Below, one piece after another: positions 8,515 to 20,669 of a stretch of 64,000 nucleotides of DNA; within the stretch, counting starts at the first letter, position 1, and each line of letters begins with the position of its first letter. Origin of the DNA: Methylocystis sp. KS32 (GTDB taxonomy: Bacteria; Pseudomonadota; Alphaproteobacteria; Rhizobiales; Beijerinckiaceae); the NCBI GenBank assembly GCA_002862095.1, contig PHSQ01000003.1, positions 372,001-436,000 of the forward strand, written 5' to 3'. Under the pieces are notes generated by a model that ran no database searches, was not told the origin of the DNA, and worked only from the letters and a program-made list of their open reading frames with translations. The position numbers and the translations under genes are program-made.

Positions 8515-9207
8515 CAATTAGGGTACAGTTTTGGTTTTTTGTTCTCTGTCGGTCCGGTTGCTCTTGGCGATCCCGAGCCTATCTTGTATAGGAGAGATGG
8601 ATAAACGAGTTTTGCTGACTTTGGGCGTGGTAAGCCGTCAGCGCTTCTTGATGGCATTTCGCGGCAGCCAAAAGCGGCGCCGAGAAGCCATAAGGACAGG
8701 GCAGGCCGCAATTAAAAGCGCTGACCCGTCCACCTTGCGCAACCCGCATCCGTCTTAGCAGCGGCCTTTAGCAGGAACAGCCTTGAGCTGGAGCGTTTTG
8801 AGGGAATATCGGAGCCTGCCGATTAGCCAGTAGCGGAAAGAAGCTCAGGCCGGTTCTACGCGCATATCACGCTCCGGCTTTTAGAATCGATCGCGTTGTC
8901 GGCGCAAACGCGGCATGATCTAGCGGTAAAGCGGGAGCGGCGGGTAGGTGGCTCGCGACGAGCGCAAGCCGAACCATGGAGCTTTCTAGAGCGCCGGTTT
9001 GGCGAAGGGGCCGAAAAGCGGGGCGGACCGTTTCAAGGGCGAAGGATCAATTGGCCAGGCGACGGTCGTCGCGGCTCATGGGAACGCTTCCGCAAGTAAA
9101 GAATGATCGTCACACGAGAACAGCGCGCGCGACGCGTCGTCAATCTCATCCAGGCGAATTGAGGCGAGAGTCGGGCGCCGATCGAAAGGGACTATTGGGG
9201 ATTGTCA
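8515..9207. other. Intergenic region between prmC and the DUF4167 gene
   Basis: Nearly 700 bases with no gene I can support. A possible 53-codon ORF (ATG at 8597, stop at 8758) has GGAG only 2 nt upstream and no known motif. The ORFs 8896..9099 and 8976..9461 run into the DUF4167 gene in another frame. GGAGCGTTTTGAGG near 8790 resembles the start of the repeat before htpG. The DUF4167 promoter should lie here. Confidence 0.45.
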
Positions 9208-10182
9208 ATGAGACCAGGACAAAACAAGAGGATGCGTGGGCGCAATGGCGGACGAAAAGTCCCAAATCCGTTGACGCGCTCTTTCGAATCGAACGGTCCC
9301 GAAGTCAAGATTCGCGGAACGGCCCAGCACGTCGCCGAAAAATATCTTCAGCTCGCCCGCGACGCTCAATCCTCGGGCGACATCGTCATGGCGGAAAATC
9401 TGCTTCAGCACGCGGAGCATTACTTCCGTTTGATCTCCGCCGCGCAGCAGCAGACCAATAATTACGGTCGTCAAGCCGGCGAGCCCGAGGACGACGTCGA
9501 GGACGACGACGATTTTCTCGGGGTGCCGGACCGCTTCGCGTCGCTGGCGGAACGCTTGCCCGCCATCGCGCCGGCCTATCCCGCGCCCCAGCCTTATCAA
9601 GCGCCTCAACCTCAGGTTCAGCCGCATTTCATCGCGCCGCAACCGCAGCCACAGCCGCAGCCTTTCGAGGAGCGGCCCTATTCGGAAACCCGCCATGAGC
9701 GCCCCATGCGCCCCGATCGTCCGCCCTATGGCGGGCGCAACCGGGGCAACCCGCCCGATCGCGGGTTCGATCGTTCCCAGGATCGGGGAAATCAGCCCGA
9801 ACGCGGCGGCGAAGCAAACGAACCGCGCCCGCAACAGTCGGGCTTCGATCGTAATCGCGGCCGTTTTCAGCCGCGGCAGGAACGTTACGAGCCGGCGCCC
9901 GCCGTGGCCGAGCAGCCTCCGCTCGCTCCAGACATGACCGCCGCGGCGGTTGGTCTTCCCGCCTTTATCACGGCGCCGCCCCCGATCAATGTGTCGCGCG
10001 CCGCGCCGGCGATCGAAAGTTCCTCCGCCCCCGCGCCGCAGCAGCCTCCACGCGACGAAGGAGCCGGCTATGGCGCCGCCCTCGCTCCCCGGCGTCGCCG
10101 ACGGCCGCGTCCCCCCGCCGGGGAGGCGGTAGCGGGCGCCGAGGACGGGCCTTCGACGGGAGAACTGCCGTTGGCCGATTGA
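9208..10182 (+). CDS. DUF4167 family protein
   Basis: A 324-residue protein of the alphaproteobacterial family DUF4167. It begins with the characteristic RPGQNKRMRGRNGGRK basic stretch, followed by a helical segment (VRGTAQHVAEKYLQLARDA-like, here IRGTAQHVAEKYLQLARDAQ) and AENLLQHAEHYFRLISAAQ. The rest is low-complexity, rich in Pro, Gln, Arg and Gly, suggesting a disordered, possibly RNA-binding protein; that role is inference. The track start is a TTG at 9202; the ATG at 9208 gives the canonical N-terminus and has GGGG 7 nt upstream. The position between prmC and clpB is conserved in Rhizobiales. Confidence 0.93.
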   Translation: MRPGQNKRMRGRNGGRKVPNPLTRSFESNGPEVKIRGTAQHVAEKYLQLARDAQSSGDIVMAENLLQHAEHYFRLISAAQQQTNNYGRQAGEPEDDVEDDDDFLGVPDRFASLAERLPAIAPAYPAPQPYQAPQPQVQPHFIAPQPQPQPQPFEERPYSETRHERPMRPDRPPYGGRNRGNPPDRGFDRSQDRGNQPERGGEANEPRPQQSGFDRNRGRFQPRQERYEPAPAVAEQPPLAPDMTAAAVGLPAFITAPPPINVSRAAPAIESSSAPAPQQPPRDEGAGYGAALAPRRRRRPRPPAGEAVAGAEDGPSTGELPLAD

Positions 10183-10206
10183 CGGTCGCGGCGCGCGCCG
10201 TTCTCG

Positions 10207-10401
10207 CTATGATATTTCGCGAACCGGGGCGCGCGCCAATTCGTCGAGGCGGCGGATTTCCTCCTTGCACAGCGCCTTTGCTCGCGCGTCCCAATTGCGT
10301 TCATAGGCAAGGCGCAGGCGCGCGCGCCAGTCTTCGATCTCGATCCGAAGGCGCCGCTTTCGCGCGCCCGTTTCAAACGGAATGATTCTGGCGTCGGTCA
10401 T
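10207..10401 (-). CDS. Small conserved-looking hypothetical protein (64 aa)
   Basis: I do not recognise the family. The protein (MTDARIIPFETGARKRR..., ending LARAPVREIS) is charged and largely helical in appearance, with no membrane segment or signal peptide. The track shows it only as the tail of a longer ORF (10207..10683). The ATG at 10401 has GGAG 9 nt upstream and lies 53 bases after the MOSC gene stop on the same strand, so the two may be cotranscribed. Its composition resembles real small cytoplasmic proteins more than a random frame. Confidence 0.55.
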   Translation of the reverse strand: MTDARIIPFETGARKRRLRIEIEDWRARLRLAYERNWDARAKALCKEEIRRLDELARAPVREIS

Positions 10402-10454
10402 GGGGCGTTGCTCCAAAAGTCTTCCCCTTAGCCCGGCCGCTGGGCAGCCTTCGC

Positions 10455-11204
10455 TCAGGTGAGGAAATCTCCGCGCGAGACCCGGCCGCCATGCGCCACG
10501 CGGGCGTAAACGCCGCAATCGACATGATCGAAATTCTTCAGAAGCGTCTGGACGAGATCGACGTCGCGCACGCCGGTTCCCGGCTCGACGCCAGTCGCCG
10601 CGCAGCGATCGATCATTTTGTGGATTTCCAGCTTCGCCTCTCCAATGGCGACGGTCTTCCCGACCAGCCCGGTTTCCTCCCAAGGACCCAGGCCCTCGAT
10701 GTATATATTGGCGCGAAACCGCAAGGGATCAATCTCGCGCCCTGCGGCGGCGCTTATCGCGTCCACGCTGGCGATGTTCACCAGCGACACGAATCCCGAC
10801 CTGGAGTCTGTGAAGCGGAAATTCGCGGGAGCCTCAAGAAGTTTCACGGGTCCCCGAATTTGATCGCCCAAAAACCCCGTCATGAAATTTTCGATCGCTA
10901 GGCGCCCTTCTGGCTTGCGTAGGTCGCCGTTGGCCGCCTCCATGCCGTCCTTTTCGATCGTCAGCACGCCGGAGTTGGGGGCGTAATGGGTCGATAGGCC
11001 CGCGAGCGCCGCGTTGCGCATCAGCATCAGAAATTTGATTTTGGGCTGGTGTTCCGGCCTTGCTGGATCGAAGCCCGACGGGCCGTTCTCGAGCGCAAAG
11101 AGCCGATCGCAAGGGAAAAAGCCGCCGGCGACAAGCTCCGCCTGCTCGATGGGTTCTGGCGAGAGGCCCTTTACAGGGTAGCGATAAAGATATTTCACGC
11201 GCAT
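10455..11204 (-). CDS. MOSC domain-containing protein
   Basis: A 249-residue cytoplasmic protein with an N-terminal MOSC beta-barrel (VKYLYRYPVKGLSPEPIEQAEL) and a C-terminal MOSC domain. The latter contains RFRANIYIEGLGPWEE and the conserved Cys in DRCAATGVEPGTGVRD, which carries sulfur or binds molybdenum cofactor in relatives such as YcbX and mARC. A role in molybdenum-cofactor-dependent reduction of N-hydroxylated compounds or in sulfur transfer is plausible but not shown. The track ORF begins at 11297; the ATG at 11204 has GGGAG 5 nt upstream. It is divergent from clpB. Confidence 0.87.
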   Translation of the reverse strand: MRVKYLYRYPVKGLSPEPIEQAELVAGGFFPCDRLFALENGPSGFDPARPEHQPKIKFLMLMRNAALAGLSTHYAPNSGVLTIEKDGMEAANGDLRKPEGRLAIENFMTGFLGDQIRGPVKLLEAPANFRFTDSRSGFVSLVNIASVDAISAAAGREIDPLRFRANIYIEGLGPWEETGLVGKTVAIGEAKLEIHKMIDRCAATGVEPGTGVRDVDLVQTLLKNFDHVDCGVYARVAHGGRVSRGDFLT

Positions 11205-11336
11205 GTCGTCTCCCGCGGTTCCCTGCCGCACGATAACGCGACGGAGCCGTTCTCCCAAGACGCTTTGGGGGAGGCGCTTCGGGGCATTCGCGGCCACCTA
11301 TCAGCGCGGCCGGGCGCGACGCTTCGCGGCGCCCCC

Positions 11337-11364
11337 CTTTGAATTCCAGAAGCTGTTCCCATAT
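11337..11364 (+). promoter_or_regulatory. Candidate RpoH (heat-shock sigma) promoter of clpB
   Basis: CTTTGAA (11337-11343) and CCCATAT (11358-11364) are separated by 14 bases. With the C-run before the first box this resembles the sigma-32 consensus CCCTTGAA-N13-14-CCCATNT, with one extra T. It lies about 80 bases upstream of the clpB start, which is typically heat-induced. No transcript data are available. Confidence 0.45.
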
Positions 11365-11443
11365 CGCGTCTAGGGCCGCCGCAAGGGGCCATTCGATGCG
11401 GGACGCGCCCCTTGAGGGCGATCCGAAGGCGCTGGGAGTAGTT

Positions 11444-14068
<2,625 letters not shown>

Positions 14069-14077
14069 GTCGTTCCA

Positions 14078-14205
14078 CCGCGTCGTAAAGGAGTTCGACG
14101 CCAGCCCCGTCATTGCCGGGAATGTGAGTTCCGAAGCAATCCGCCAGCCGTAGGGCGGATCGCTTCGAGCATTCTCGCTGGCGCGACAAGGCGGCCGGAG
14201 CCGTT
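14078..14205. repeat. GTCATTGCGAG-family dispersed repeat, copy 1
   Basis: The clpB/GGDEF-EAL spacer contains CGTCATTGC (14108-14116) and GAAGCAATCC (14133-14142). It is preceded by GTTCCACCGCGTC and GCCAGCCCCGTCATTGC, which recur inverted near 58590-58640. A diverged inverted half (GGCGGATCGCTTCGAGC) follows. It is an intergenic repeat rather than a gene. Confidence 0.6.
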
Positions 14206-16149
14206 TCACGCTGCGATATTCCGGGGGTTCCAGCGCGCGAGGAAGCTCTCGAAATCCTCGGCGTTTATCGGTTTGCCGATGAAATAGCCCTGAGCTTCAT
14301 GGCAGCCGTTCCAGCGCAGGCATTCGAGTTGCTGGACATTTTCCACTCCTTCCGCCACGCAGCGAATGCCAAGATCGGCGGCCATCCTTATCAGGCCCCG
14401 CGTGATGGCCTCGCAATCGCGCTGAGTCGGGACGTCCTTGACAAAGCTACGGTCGATCTTGATTTTGTGGAGAGGCAGCTTGCGAAGATAGCTCAACGAA
14501 GAATAGCCGGTTCCGAAGTCGTCGAGACTTATTTCGACGCCGCTGCTCGCGAGTTTGCGTATGGAACAGTCGGTGGCCTGGTCGTCGGAGAGCAGCGCCG
14601 TTTCCGTGATTTCCATCCCCAGCCGGGAGGGGGAGACGCCTGCCGTGGCGAGGATGCGCAGCGCGCGCTCCGCGAATTTGGGATCGCGGAGTTGGACTGC
14701 GGATACGTTGACGGCGATACGAATATGCTGCGGAAATCGGGCCGCGGCCCGGCAGGCTTCTTCTATGACCCAAAGTCCGAGATCGTGGATGAGGCCGGAG
14801 CGCTCGGCGATGGGAATGAAGATGGTGGGAGGCGTTGGGCCGCGCGTGGGATGCGTCCACCTCAGCAAGGCCTCGCATCCCTTGATGTCGCCCGAGCAAA
14901 TTTCGAGCATCGGCTGAAATGCGAGCGAAAATTGATCGAGCTGGAGCGCGCGACGCAAATCGTGCTCCAAGGCGCGCTCCTCGCGCGCCACGGCGTCGTG
15001 GCGAGGCTCGAAAACGCAGAACAATCCGCCGTTTTGCTTCGCGCGATAGAGCGCGATATCCGCGTTTCGCGACAGGGTGTGCGGATGATCTCCGTCTCGG
15101 GGAGCGATGGCGACGCCAAGGCTGGCCCCGCAAAAAATTTCCTCGGAACCGAGCGAGAACGGCGCCTCGAAACATTGGGTCAAGCGTCTGGCGACGCCGA
15201 TGGCGTCATCGGGCACACGTAGCGATGTCACCACGATCGCGAATTCGTCGCCTCCGAGCCGCGCCACCAAATCCGTCGGGCGCACGACCGATTTCATCCT
15301 TTGCGCGACTTGAACAAGCAATGCGTCGCCCGCCGCGTGGCCCAGACGGTCGTTGACGAGCTTGAAGTCGTCGAGATCGACGCAAATCAGCGCGAAGAAT
15401 TTATTCTCTCGCGATACCCGCGAGAACTCCGTGTCGACGGTTTCCTGGAACCAAACGCGGTTCGGAAGCGACGTCAGGGCGTCGGTCCGCGCTCGCCGCT
15501 CGCTTTCCATTTGCTGGAGCAGACAAGTCTTCATATGTTCGGCGTAAGAAAAAACGCCGCGCAGTAGCACCAGAGTGTAGACGACCAGAACGGCGGTGAT
15601 AAGGAGATAGTCGGGGCCGCCGCTTTGAACCAGGGTTATCGCCGAAGCGATGAAAATTGGCGTCGTGAAAGCGACGGCGGCGTGAGGCATGCTCGCGAGC
15701 GCGAATGCGCCGCCGCAGAGCATCCCCGCGCAAAGACAGCTAATGAGAAGCTGCGCTCCGGGCGTCGCGTCGGTGAAGAATAACAAGGGCACGACCGCCC
15801 AGCACAGGCTGAGGGCGAGCGCGTAAACGATAGCCTTCGACATAACCGCCGAGCGGTGGGGGCCAGAGCGATAGCCCGGCGCGCGCCGTCTTTTCCTGAA
15901 GTAGATGAATCCGGCGATCGTTACGACAACGATCGCCCACAATAGGACGGCGTCATGCTGGGGAGTCGACCAGAGGGCCGCCAACAGAACGAGCGCGTTG
16001 CATGCGTTCGCCAACATCATATTCGGCGTTTGACGCAAAATGGCGGAGAGTTGCTCCGTTCGCAATCGCGCCAGCACCTCGCGATCGAGGGGGCGGGGTT
16101 TCGCGCCTTGCGCGCGGCGCCTCAGGCAATCCGCGATTACGGGGAACAT
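14206..16149 (-). CDS. Membrane-bound GGDEF-EAL protein (cyclic di-GMP turnover)
   Basis: A 647-residue inner-membrane signalling protein. After a short cytoplasmic start come several hydrophobic helices (about residues 45-205), then a GGDEF domain with RLGGDEFAIV. RPTD lies exactly five residues before GGDEF and is the inhibitory I-site. The EAL domain has GCEALLRWTHP, IAVNVSAVQL, EITETALL, DDFGTGYSSLSYL, KIDRSFV and AEGVE. All residues expected for cyclase, product inhibition and phosphodiesterase activity are present, so it could do either or both. The membrane part likely senses an unknown signal. It is transcribed towards clpB and is separated from its neighbours by repeat DNA. No clear ribosome site is seen before the ATG. 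Confidence 0.92.
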   Translation of the reverse strand: MFPVIADCLRRRAQGAKPRPLDREVLARLRTEQLSAILRQTPNMMLANACNALVLLAALWSTPQHDAVLLWAIVVVTIAGFIYFRKRRRAPGYRSGPHRSAVMSKAIVYALALSLCWAVVPLLFFTDATPGAQLLISCLCAGMLCGGAFALASMPHAAVAFTTPIFIASAITLVQSGGPDYLLITAVLVVYTLVLLRGVFSYAEHMKTCLLQQMESERRARTDALTSLPNRVWFQETVDTEFSRVSRENKFFALICVDLDDFKLVNDRLGHAAGDALLVQVAQRMKSVVRPTDLVARLGGDEFAIVVTSLRVPDDAIGVARRLTQCFEAPFSLGSEEIFCGASLGVAIAPRDGDHPHTLSRNADIALYRAKQNGGLFCVFEPRHDAVAREERALEHDLRRALQLDQFSLAFQPMLEICSGDIKGCEALLRWTHPTRGPTPPTIFIPIAERSGLIHDLGLWVIEEACRAAARFPQHIRIAVNVSAVQLRDPKFAERALRILATAGVSPSRLGMEITETALLSDDQATDCSIRKLASSGVEISLDDFGTGYSSLSYLRKLPLHKIKIDRSFVKDVPTQRDCEAITRGLIRMAADLGIRCVAEGVENVQQLECLRWNGCHEAQGYFIGKPINAEDFESFLARWNPRNIAA

Positions 16150-16765
16150 GGACGGCGCCGCTTGGCGTTTGACGGAGTGTCGCCTCGCGTTTGGGGGCGG
16201 GTCTCACGGACGCGGGATTGGAAAATCGCCAAGGCATGGTTTGCGGGGCGATCGCGGATCGATTGTAACTGGGCGGCCATTAAATTTTTCCGCTTGAGTC
16301 GGACAAGGATTGGCGCATCCGGTATGTCCCGGCGGCGGAAATGCGGCTTCATGCCTTCCGAAACATTATGCTTCGAATTCTCGCGCATTTACTAGTTAAG
16401 CGCGAAACAACTTAACAAGATGATAAAACGAAAGGATTTTGGCGCGGGATCGATTCCGCGGCGCCACAAGCCCCGGGTTGGCCGCATAAACGTCATTGCG
16501 AGCGCGAGCCGAAGCCTTAGTTCTACTGCGTCACGAAGCAGAAACTGGATCGGTAAAGGGCGCCGTCATTGCGAGCCGAAGGCGAAGCAATCCAAAGGCG
16601 GTAGGGCGGAGGCTGGATCGTTTCGAGCATGACGAGGCGAAAAGGGGCTGGCGGGACTCTGGATTGCTTCGCCTTCGGCTCGCAATGACGAACCCGTCGC
16701 TGGACTCGTCTACGACGCGGTGGCGCCAGTTCCTTGATCGCGATCCTGCGACTTTCGCTTTTCTA
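16150..16765. other. Intergenic region containing a large inverted repeat
   Basis: About 615 bases between two minus-strand genes. The first part (16150-16440) should carry the GGDEF-EAL promoter; no motif stands out. The second part is occupied by the GTCATTGCGAG-family repeat described separately. The track ORFs here are antisense shadows or read through the repeat. Confidence 0.5.
16491..16690. repeat. GTCATTGCGAG-family repeat, copy 2, with perfect 31-bp inverted ends
   Basis: A 31-base arm starting CGTCATTGCGAGCCGAAGGC (16564-16594) is repeated exactly in inverted orientation at 16660-16690, separated by 65 bases. A further partial copy (CGTCATTGCGAGCGCGAGCC) starts at 16491. The RNA would form a very stable stem. 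No transposase is nearby. The perfect arms suggest a recent copy or selection on the hairpin, which follows the coaA stop by about 75 bases. Confidence 0.8.
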
Positions 16766-17740
16766 TTAAAGTTTACGCAAAGAGACTTCGGCGATGTGGT
16801 GATCCGGGTTCTTTGTCAGGATCAGGCTCGCGCGAGGTCGGGTAGGGGCTATGTTCTGTCGCAGATTTTTGAGATTGATCCTTTGCCAGATGTCGCGAGC
16901 GACGCGGTCCGTCTCGGTCTCGTCGAGATCGGCGTAGATGCGAAAATAGGAACGGGGATCGCGAAACGCTGTCCGCTTCAAGCGCTGGAACCGCTCGACA
17001 TACCATTTTTCCAGATCGGATTCCTCGGCGTGGAGATAGACCGAGAAGTCGAAGAAATCCGAGACGAAGGGCACTTCGCGTCCGTCGCGGGGACGGCGCG
17101 GCGCCAGCAGCACGTTGACGCCTTCGACGATCAGTATGTCCGGTCGGTCGACGACGAGTTTTTCGCCTTCGATCACATCGTAGGTCAGATGCGAATAAAC
17201 CGGCGCCTCCACATTGCCGCGGCCGGCCTTGACGCTGGAGAGAAAACGCAAAAGCGATCTGTTGTCGTAACTCTCGGGAAAGCCCTTTTTGTCCATCAAC
17301 CCCTGGCGTTCGAGCGCCTTGTTGGGGAAGAGAAAACCGTCGGTGGTGACGAGTTCGACTTTCGGCGTGTTGGGCCATCGCGAAAGCAGCGCCTTCAATA
17401 TTCTGGCGGTAGTGGACTTCCCCACCGAAACCGAACCGGCGACGCCGATAATATAGGGCACCTTGCCATCCTCGGCGCCAAGAAACCGCTGCGTCGCCTT
17501 GAACAACCCCTGTGTCGCGGCGACATAGAGCGCAAGGAGGCGCGACAGCGGCAGATAGATTTCGATGACCTCTTCCAGCGAAATGGGATCGTGAAGCGAC
17601 TTGAGCCGCGTGAGGTCGTCGATCGTCAATGTCAGCGGCGTGTCGGCGCGCAGGCTAGCCCATTCCGCGCGCGTGAAGTGATGATACGGCGACGCGATAT
17701 CCGTGTCCGGCTGCTGTTCCTCGGTCTTCGCCGAGGTCAT
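16766..17740 (-). CDS. coaA: Pantothenate kinase, type I
   Basis: Phosphorylates pantothenate in the first, rate-limiting step of coenzyme A synthesis. The 324-residue protein has the P-loop [17 protein letters not shown] near residue 98, then [31 protein letters not shown] and [11 protein letters not shown], all typical of bacterial CoaA (PRK-like kinase fold). Its ATG overlaps the hisE stop (ATGA), so it is the last gene of the his operon, an arrangement common in Rhizobiales. Regulation by CoA is known for the family but not visible here. Confidence 0.96.
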   Translation of the reverse strand: MTSAKTEEQQPDTDIASPYHHFTRAEWASLRADTPLTLTIDDLTRLKSLHDPISLEEVIEIYLPLSRLLALYVAATQGLFKATQRFLGAEDGKVPYIIGVAGSVSVGKSTTARILKALLSRWPNTPKVELVTTDGFLFPNKALERQGLMDKKGFPESYDNRSLLRFLSSVKAGRGNVEAPVYSHLTYDVIEGEKLVVDRPDILIVEGVNVLLAPRRPRDGREVPFVSDFFDFSVYLHAEESDLEKWYVERFQRLKRTAFRDPRSYFRIYADLDETETDRVARDIWQRINLKNLRQNIAPTRPRASLILTKNPDHHIAEVSLRKL

Positions 17741-18060
17741 GACGAGACACCGCGCGCGGCTTTTTCTTCCAGTCCCGAGCGGCTGGTTCTGCGCTCCAGT
17801 TCGAGCAGCACGTCGTCGAGCGAAATCCCGCGCGCTTCCATCAGCACAAGAAGATGATAGAGCAAATCGGCGATTTCGCCTTCAAGCGACTTCTTGTCCT
17901 CGCCGAGGGCGGCGATCACCGTTTCGACCGCCTCTTCGCCAAGTTTTTTCGCGATGCGTGGCACGCCGGCTTCGAACAAGCTCCTGGTGTAGGATTTTTC
18001 CGCCGCAGCGTCCCGCCGCGCCCGAACGATCGCCGCCAGTTTGTCGAGTGTGAAACTCAT
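17737..18060 (-). CDS. hisE: Phosphoribosyl-ATP pyrophosphatase
   Basis: Second step of histidine synthesis, hydrolysing PR-ATP to PR-AMP. The 107-residue all-helical MazG-like protein shows [69 protein letters not shown], with the metal-binding EEAVE and EIADLLYH stretches. The track displays a 242-residue ORF, but only this C-terminal part is the gene. The ATG at 18060 overlaps the hisF stop and the gene end overlaps coaA, so translation is probably coupled. Confidence 0.95.
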   Translation of the reverse strand: MSFTLDKLAAIVRARRDAAAEKSYTRSLFEAGVPRIAKKLGEEAVETVIAALGEDKKSLEGEIADLLYHLLVLMEARGISLDDVLLELERRTSRSGLEEKAARGVSS

Positions 18061-18833
18061 GCCGCCTCCAGTCCGTCGAGGCGCATGGCGAGCCCCGCTC
18101 GCGCCATGTGCAACTTGGCCTGTTGGATCGAATATTCGCCGAAGTGGAAGATCGAGGCGGCGAGCACGGCGCTGGCGTGCCCGTCCTTGACGCCGGCGAC
18201 CAGATGATCGAGATTGCCGACGCCGCCGGAGGCGATGACCGGAATGTTCACGGCGTCGGCGACATTGCGCGTGAGTTCGATGTCGAAGCCGTTCTTGGCT
18301 CCGTCGCGGTCCATCGAAGTCAGAAGGATTTCGCCGGCCCCGAGCGCGGCGACCGCGCGCGCGAATTCCACGGCGTCGACGCCGGTGGCGCGCCGTCCGC
18401 CATGAGTGAAGATTTCCCAGCGATTTTCCGCCGCCTTTTTTGCGTCGATCGCGACCACGATGCATTGAGCGCCGAATTTCTCGGCCGCCTCCCGCACGAA
18501 GTCTCGATTGGCGACGGCGGCGGAATTGATCGAGACCTTGTCGGCGCCCGCCAAGAGAAGCTTGCGAATGTCGTCCAGAGTGCGCACTCCGCCGCCGACG
18601 GTCAAAGGCATGAAGCAGGCTTCCGCCGTGCGCCGGACCACGTCGAGAAGGGTGCTTCGGTTCTCGTGGCTCGCCGTGATGTCGAGGAAGCAGAGTTCGT
18701 CCGCCCCCGCCGCGTCATACGCTTTCGCGGCTTCCACCGGGTCGCCGGCGTCGCGCAAATCGACGAAGTTTACGCCCTTGACGACACGGCCGTCCTTGAC
18801 GTCGAGACAGGGAATGAGGCGAGATTTGAGCAT
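18057..18833 (-). CDS. hisF: Imidazole glycerol phosphate synthase, cyclase subunit
   Basis: With HisH it converts PRFAR and glutamine-derived ammonia to imidazole glycerol phosphate and AICAR. The 258-residue TIM barrel starts [19 protein letters not shown], with the catalytic Asp in CLDVKDG. It has [28 protein letters not shown] and the second catalytic Asp in [14 protein letters not shown]. The track start at 18950 is an upstream extension into hisA. The ATG at 18833 shares one base with the hisA stop (TAATG). Confidence 0.97.
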   Translation of the reverse strand: MLKSRLIPCLDVKDGRVVKGVNFVDLRDAGDPVEAAKAYDAAGADELCFLDITASHENRSTLLDVVRRTAEACFMPLTVGGGVRTLDDIRKLLLAGADKVSINSAAVANRDFVREAAEKFGAQCIVVAIDAKKAAENRWEIFTHGGRRATGVDAVEFARAVAALGAGEILLTSMDRDGAKNGFDIELTRNVADAVNIPVIASGGVGNLDHLVAGVKDGHASAVLAASIFHFGEYSIQQAKLHMARAGLAMRLDGLEAA

Positions 18834-19585
18834 TATGAGCTCGCGGGGGCTGGGCGCCGCGCCTGACGCAAGAGCGCGAGAGCCTGAGCGGGGTCGAGGC
18901 GGCCGTCGTAGAGCGCGCGTCCCGTGATGGCGCCGGCGAGCCTGGCGCAATCGGGCTGCGTTAGGCGGGCGATGTCTTCGAGCGAAGCCAAGCCGCCGGA
19001 GGCGATCACCGGGATGGTCAGAGCGTTAGCCAGCGCCAGCGTCGCCTCGATATTGAGGCCTTTCAGAACGCCGTCGCGCGCTATGTCCGTGTAGATGATG
19101 GCGGCGACGCCCGCGTCCTCGAAACCGCGGCCGAGGTCCAGGGCGGAGATGCGCGTCGTGTGCGCCCAGCCTTCGACCGCGACCACGCCGTCCTTGGCGT
19201 CGATGCCGACGGCGATGCGTCCGGGATAGAGGCGCGCCGCTTCCCGCACCAGCGCCGGATCCTTGACCGCGGCGGTTCCAATGATGACGCGCGCGACCCC
19301 TTTTTCGAGCCAGCGCGCGATGGTGCGCATCTCTCGAATGCCGCCGCCGAGTTGAACGGGGATGGTGAGGGCCTGAAGGATGGCCTCGACCGCGTCCGCG
19401 TTGCGGGGCGCTCCAGCGAAAGCGCCGTCGAGATCCACCACATGCAAATATTCGAATCCTTGCCGTTCGAAAGCGTGCGCCTGCTCGGCTGGATCGTCGT
19501 TGAATATGGTGGCGCGGCTCATGTCGCCTTGGGCCAGCCGCACGCATTGGCCTTCTTTAAGATCGATCGCGGGGAAAAGAATCAC
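18833..19585 (-). CDS. hisA: ProFAR isomerase
   Basis: Isomerises phosphoribosylformimino-AICAR phosphate to PRFAR in histidine synthesis. The 250-residue TIM barrel begins [20 protein letters not shown], and has LQLGGGIR-type [20 protein letters not shown] and [12 protein letters not shown] with the expected catalytic Asp residues. The start is a GTG at 19585: GAGG lies 8 nt upstream, and the GTG overlaps the hisH stop as GTGA. The track's 408-residue ORF extends spuriously into hisH. Confidence 0.96.
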   Translation of the reverse strand: MILFPAIDLKEGQCVRLAQGDMSRATIFNDDPAEQAHAFERQGFEYLHVVDLDGAFAGAPRNADAVEAILQALTIPVQLGGGIREMRTIARWLEKGVARVIIGTAAVKDPALVREAARLYPGRIAVGIDAKDGVVAVEGWAHTTRISALDLGRGFEDAGVAAIIYTDIARDGVLKGLNIEATLALANALTIPVIASGGLASLEDIARLTQPDCARLAGAITGRALYDGRLDPAQALALLRQARRPAPASS

Positions 19586-20232
19586 GGACGCCACCTCAGG
19601 AAATTGGCGATGAGCGCGAGACCGAGCCGCTGGCTCTTCTCGGGATGAAACTGAACGCCGAGGAGATTGTCTCGCGCGACGGCCGCGGTGAGCGGTCCCC
19701 CATAATCGGTGCGGGCCAGAATGTGCTCGGCAGATATAGGGACGAAGTGATAGGAATGCACGAAATAGGCGTGCAGGCCGCCCTCGCCCGATCTTATTCC
19801 CTCGAAGACGGGATGCGCGCGCGTCATCGAGATGGTGTTCCAGCCCATATGGGGTATTTTCAGGGTGGGGTCGGATGGGGTTATCGCGGTCACGTCGCCC
19901 GCGATCCAGCCCAAGCCCGGTGTTTCGCCGTGTTCGAGCCCCCTGGTCGCCATCAGTTGCATGCCAACGCAAATCCCCAGAAACGGCCGGCCCTTTTTTA
20001 TGACCGCTTCGACGAGCGCTTGCGCGAGGCCGGGGATCGAGTCGAGGCCATTGCGGCAATCGGCGAAGGCTCCGACGCCGGGCAGGACCACCCTGTCGGC
20101 GCCGCGCAAAACATTGGGATCGTTGGTCACGAGTATATCGTTCGGGGCGCCGCTTTCCCGCGCGGCGCGCTCGAACGCTTTCGCCGCCGAATGAAGATTG
20201 CCCGAGCCGTAATCGATGATAACGGTGCTCAA
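19582..20232 (-). CDS. hisH: Imidazole glycerol phosphate synthase, glutamine amidotransferase subunit
   Basis: Releases ammonia from glutamine and passes it to HisF. The 216-residue class I amidotransferase has [11 protein letters not shown] at the start, the oxyanion loop LPGVGAF, the nucleophile Cys in [12 protein letters not shown], and the His/Glu pair in [12 protein letters not shown]. The start overlaps the DUF2628 gene stop (ATGA) and the end overlaps the hisA GTG, giving a tightly packed operon. Confidence 0.97.
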   Translation of the reverse strand: MSTVIIDYGSGNLHSAAKAFERAARESGAPNDILVTNDPNVLRGADRVVLPGVGAFADCRNGLDSIPGLAQALVEAVIKKGRPFLGICVGMQLMATRGLEHGETPGLGWIAGDVTAITPSDPTLKIPHMGWNTISMTRAHPVFEGIRSGEGGLHAYFVHSYHFVPISAEHILARTDYGGPLTAAVARDNLLGVQFHPEKSQRLGLALIANFLRWRP

Positions 20233-20657
20233 GAGCGCGGCTCCTCGCGAGCGGCCTCGGCCGGGGGCAGAGGCGTCGCGGGGCGCCAGTCGTGGAAGAA
20301 GACTTCCTCTGCGTCGTCGATGTTATCTCCCGTGACGACGCTGCTCTCGCGAAAGCCGCGCCACGCCAGGTTCCATGCGATCAGCCGGACGCCCTCGAAG
20401 CCCAAAACGACCGAGAGAGCAATGGTGACGAGCGCAAGCATGCGCTTCGGAAAGCCAAGCTTGACGCCAATGAAGGCGATCGCCGCGAGCAGGGTCGACC
20501 AGCCGATCGCGGCGATCCACGCGCGGTTCCAAGCCAGCCACAGAGGGCCGAATATCATGGCGGAAAGAGAGAAACCGTCCCGCAAAAACACGACTTTCTC
20601 GGCGGGCGGCGGCTCTCCCGCTCGTGTCGCGGGAACGTGCACGGTGAAGATGGCCAT
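20229..20657 (-). CDS. DUF2628 family membrane protein
   Basis: A 142-residue protein with a short N-terminal beta-like stretch ([11 protein letters not shown]), then [26 protein letters not shown] and two or three hydrophobic helices. These are typical of DUF2628 proteins, whose function is unknown. A gene of this family between hisB and hisH is a conserved feature of Rhizobiales, so it probably travels with the operon, but no histidine-related activity is known. The C-terminal 40 residues are polar and acidic. Confidence 0.88.
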   Translation of the reverse strand: MAIFTVHVPATRAGEPPPAEKVVFLRDGFSLSAMIFGPLWLAWNRAWIAAIGWSTLLAAIAFIGVKLGFPKRMLALVTIALSVVLGFEGVRLIAWNLAWRGFRESSVVTGDNIDDAEEVFFHDWRPATPLPPAEAAREEPRS

Positions 20658-20669
20658 GTGCGAGTTCCT

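Noticed and set aside
8597-8758. Possible 53-codon gene after prmC (MDKRVLLTLGVVSRQ...)
   Set aside because: The ribosome site spacing is poor (2 nt) and no family is recognised; kept only as a note in the intergenic entry.
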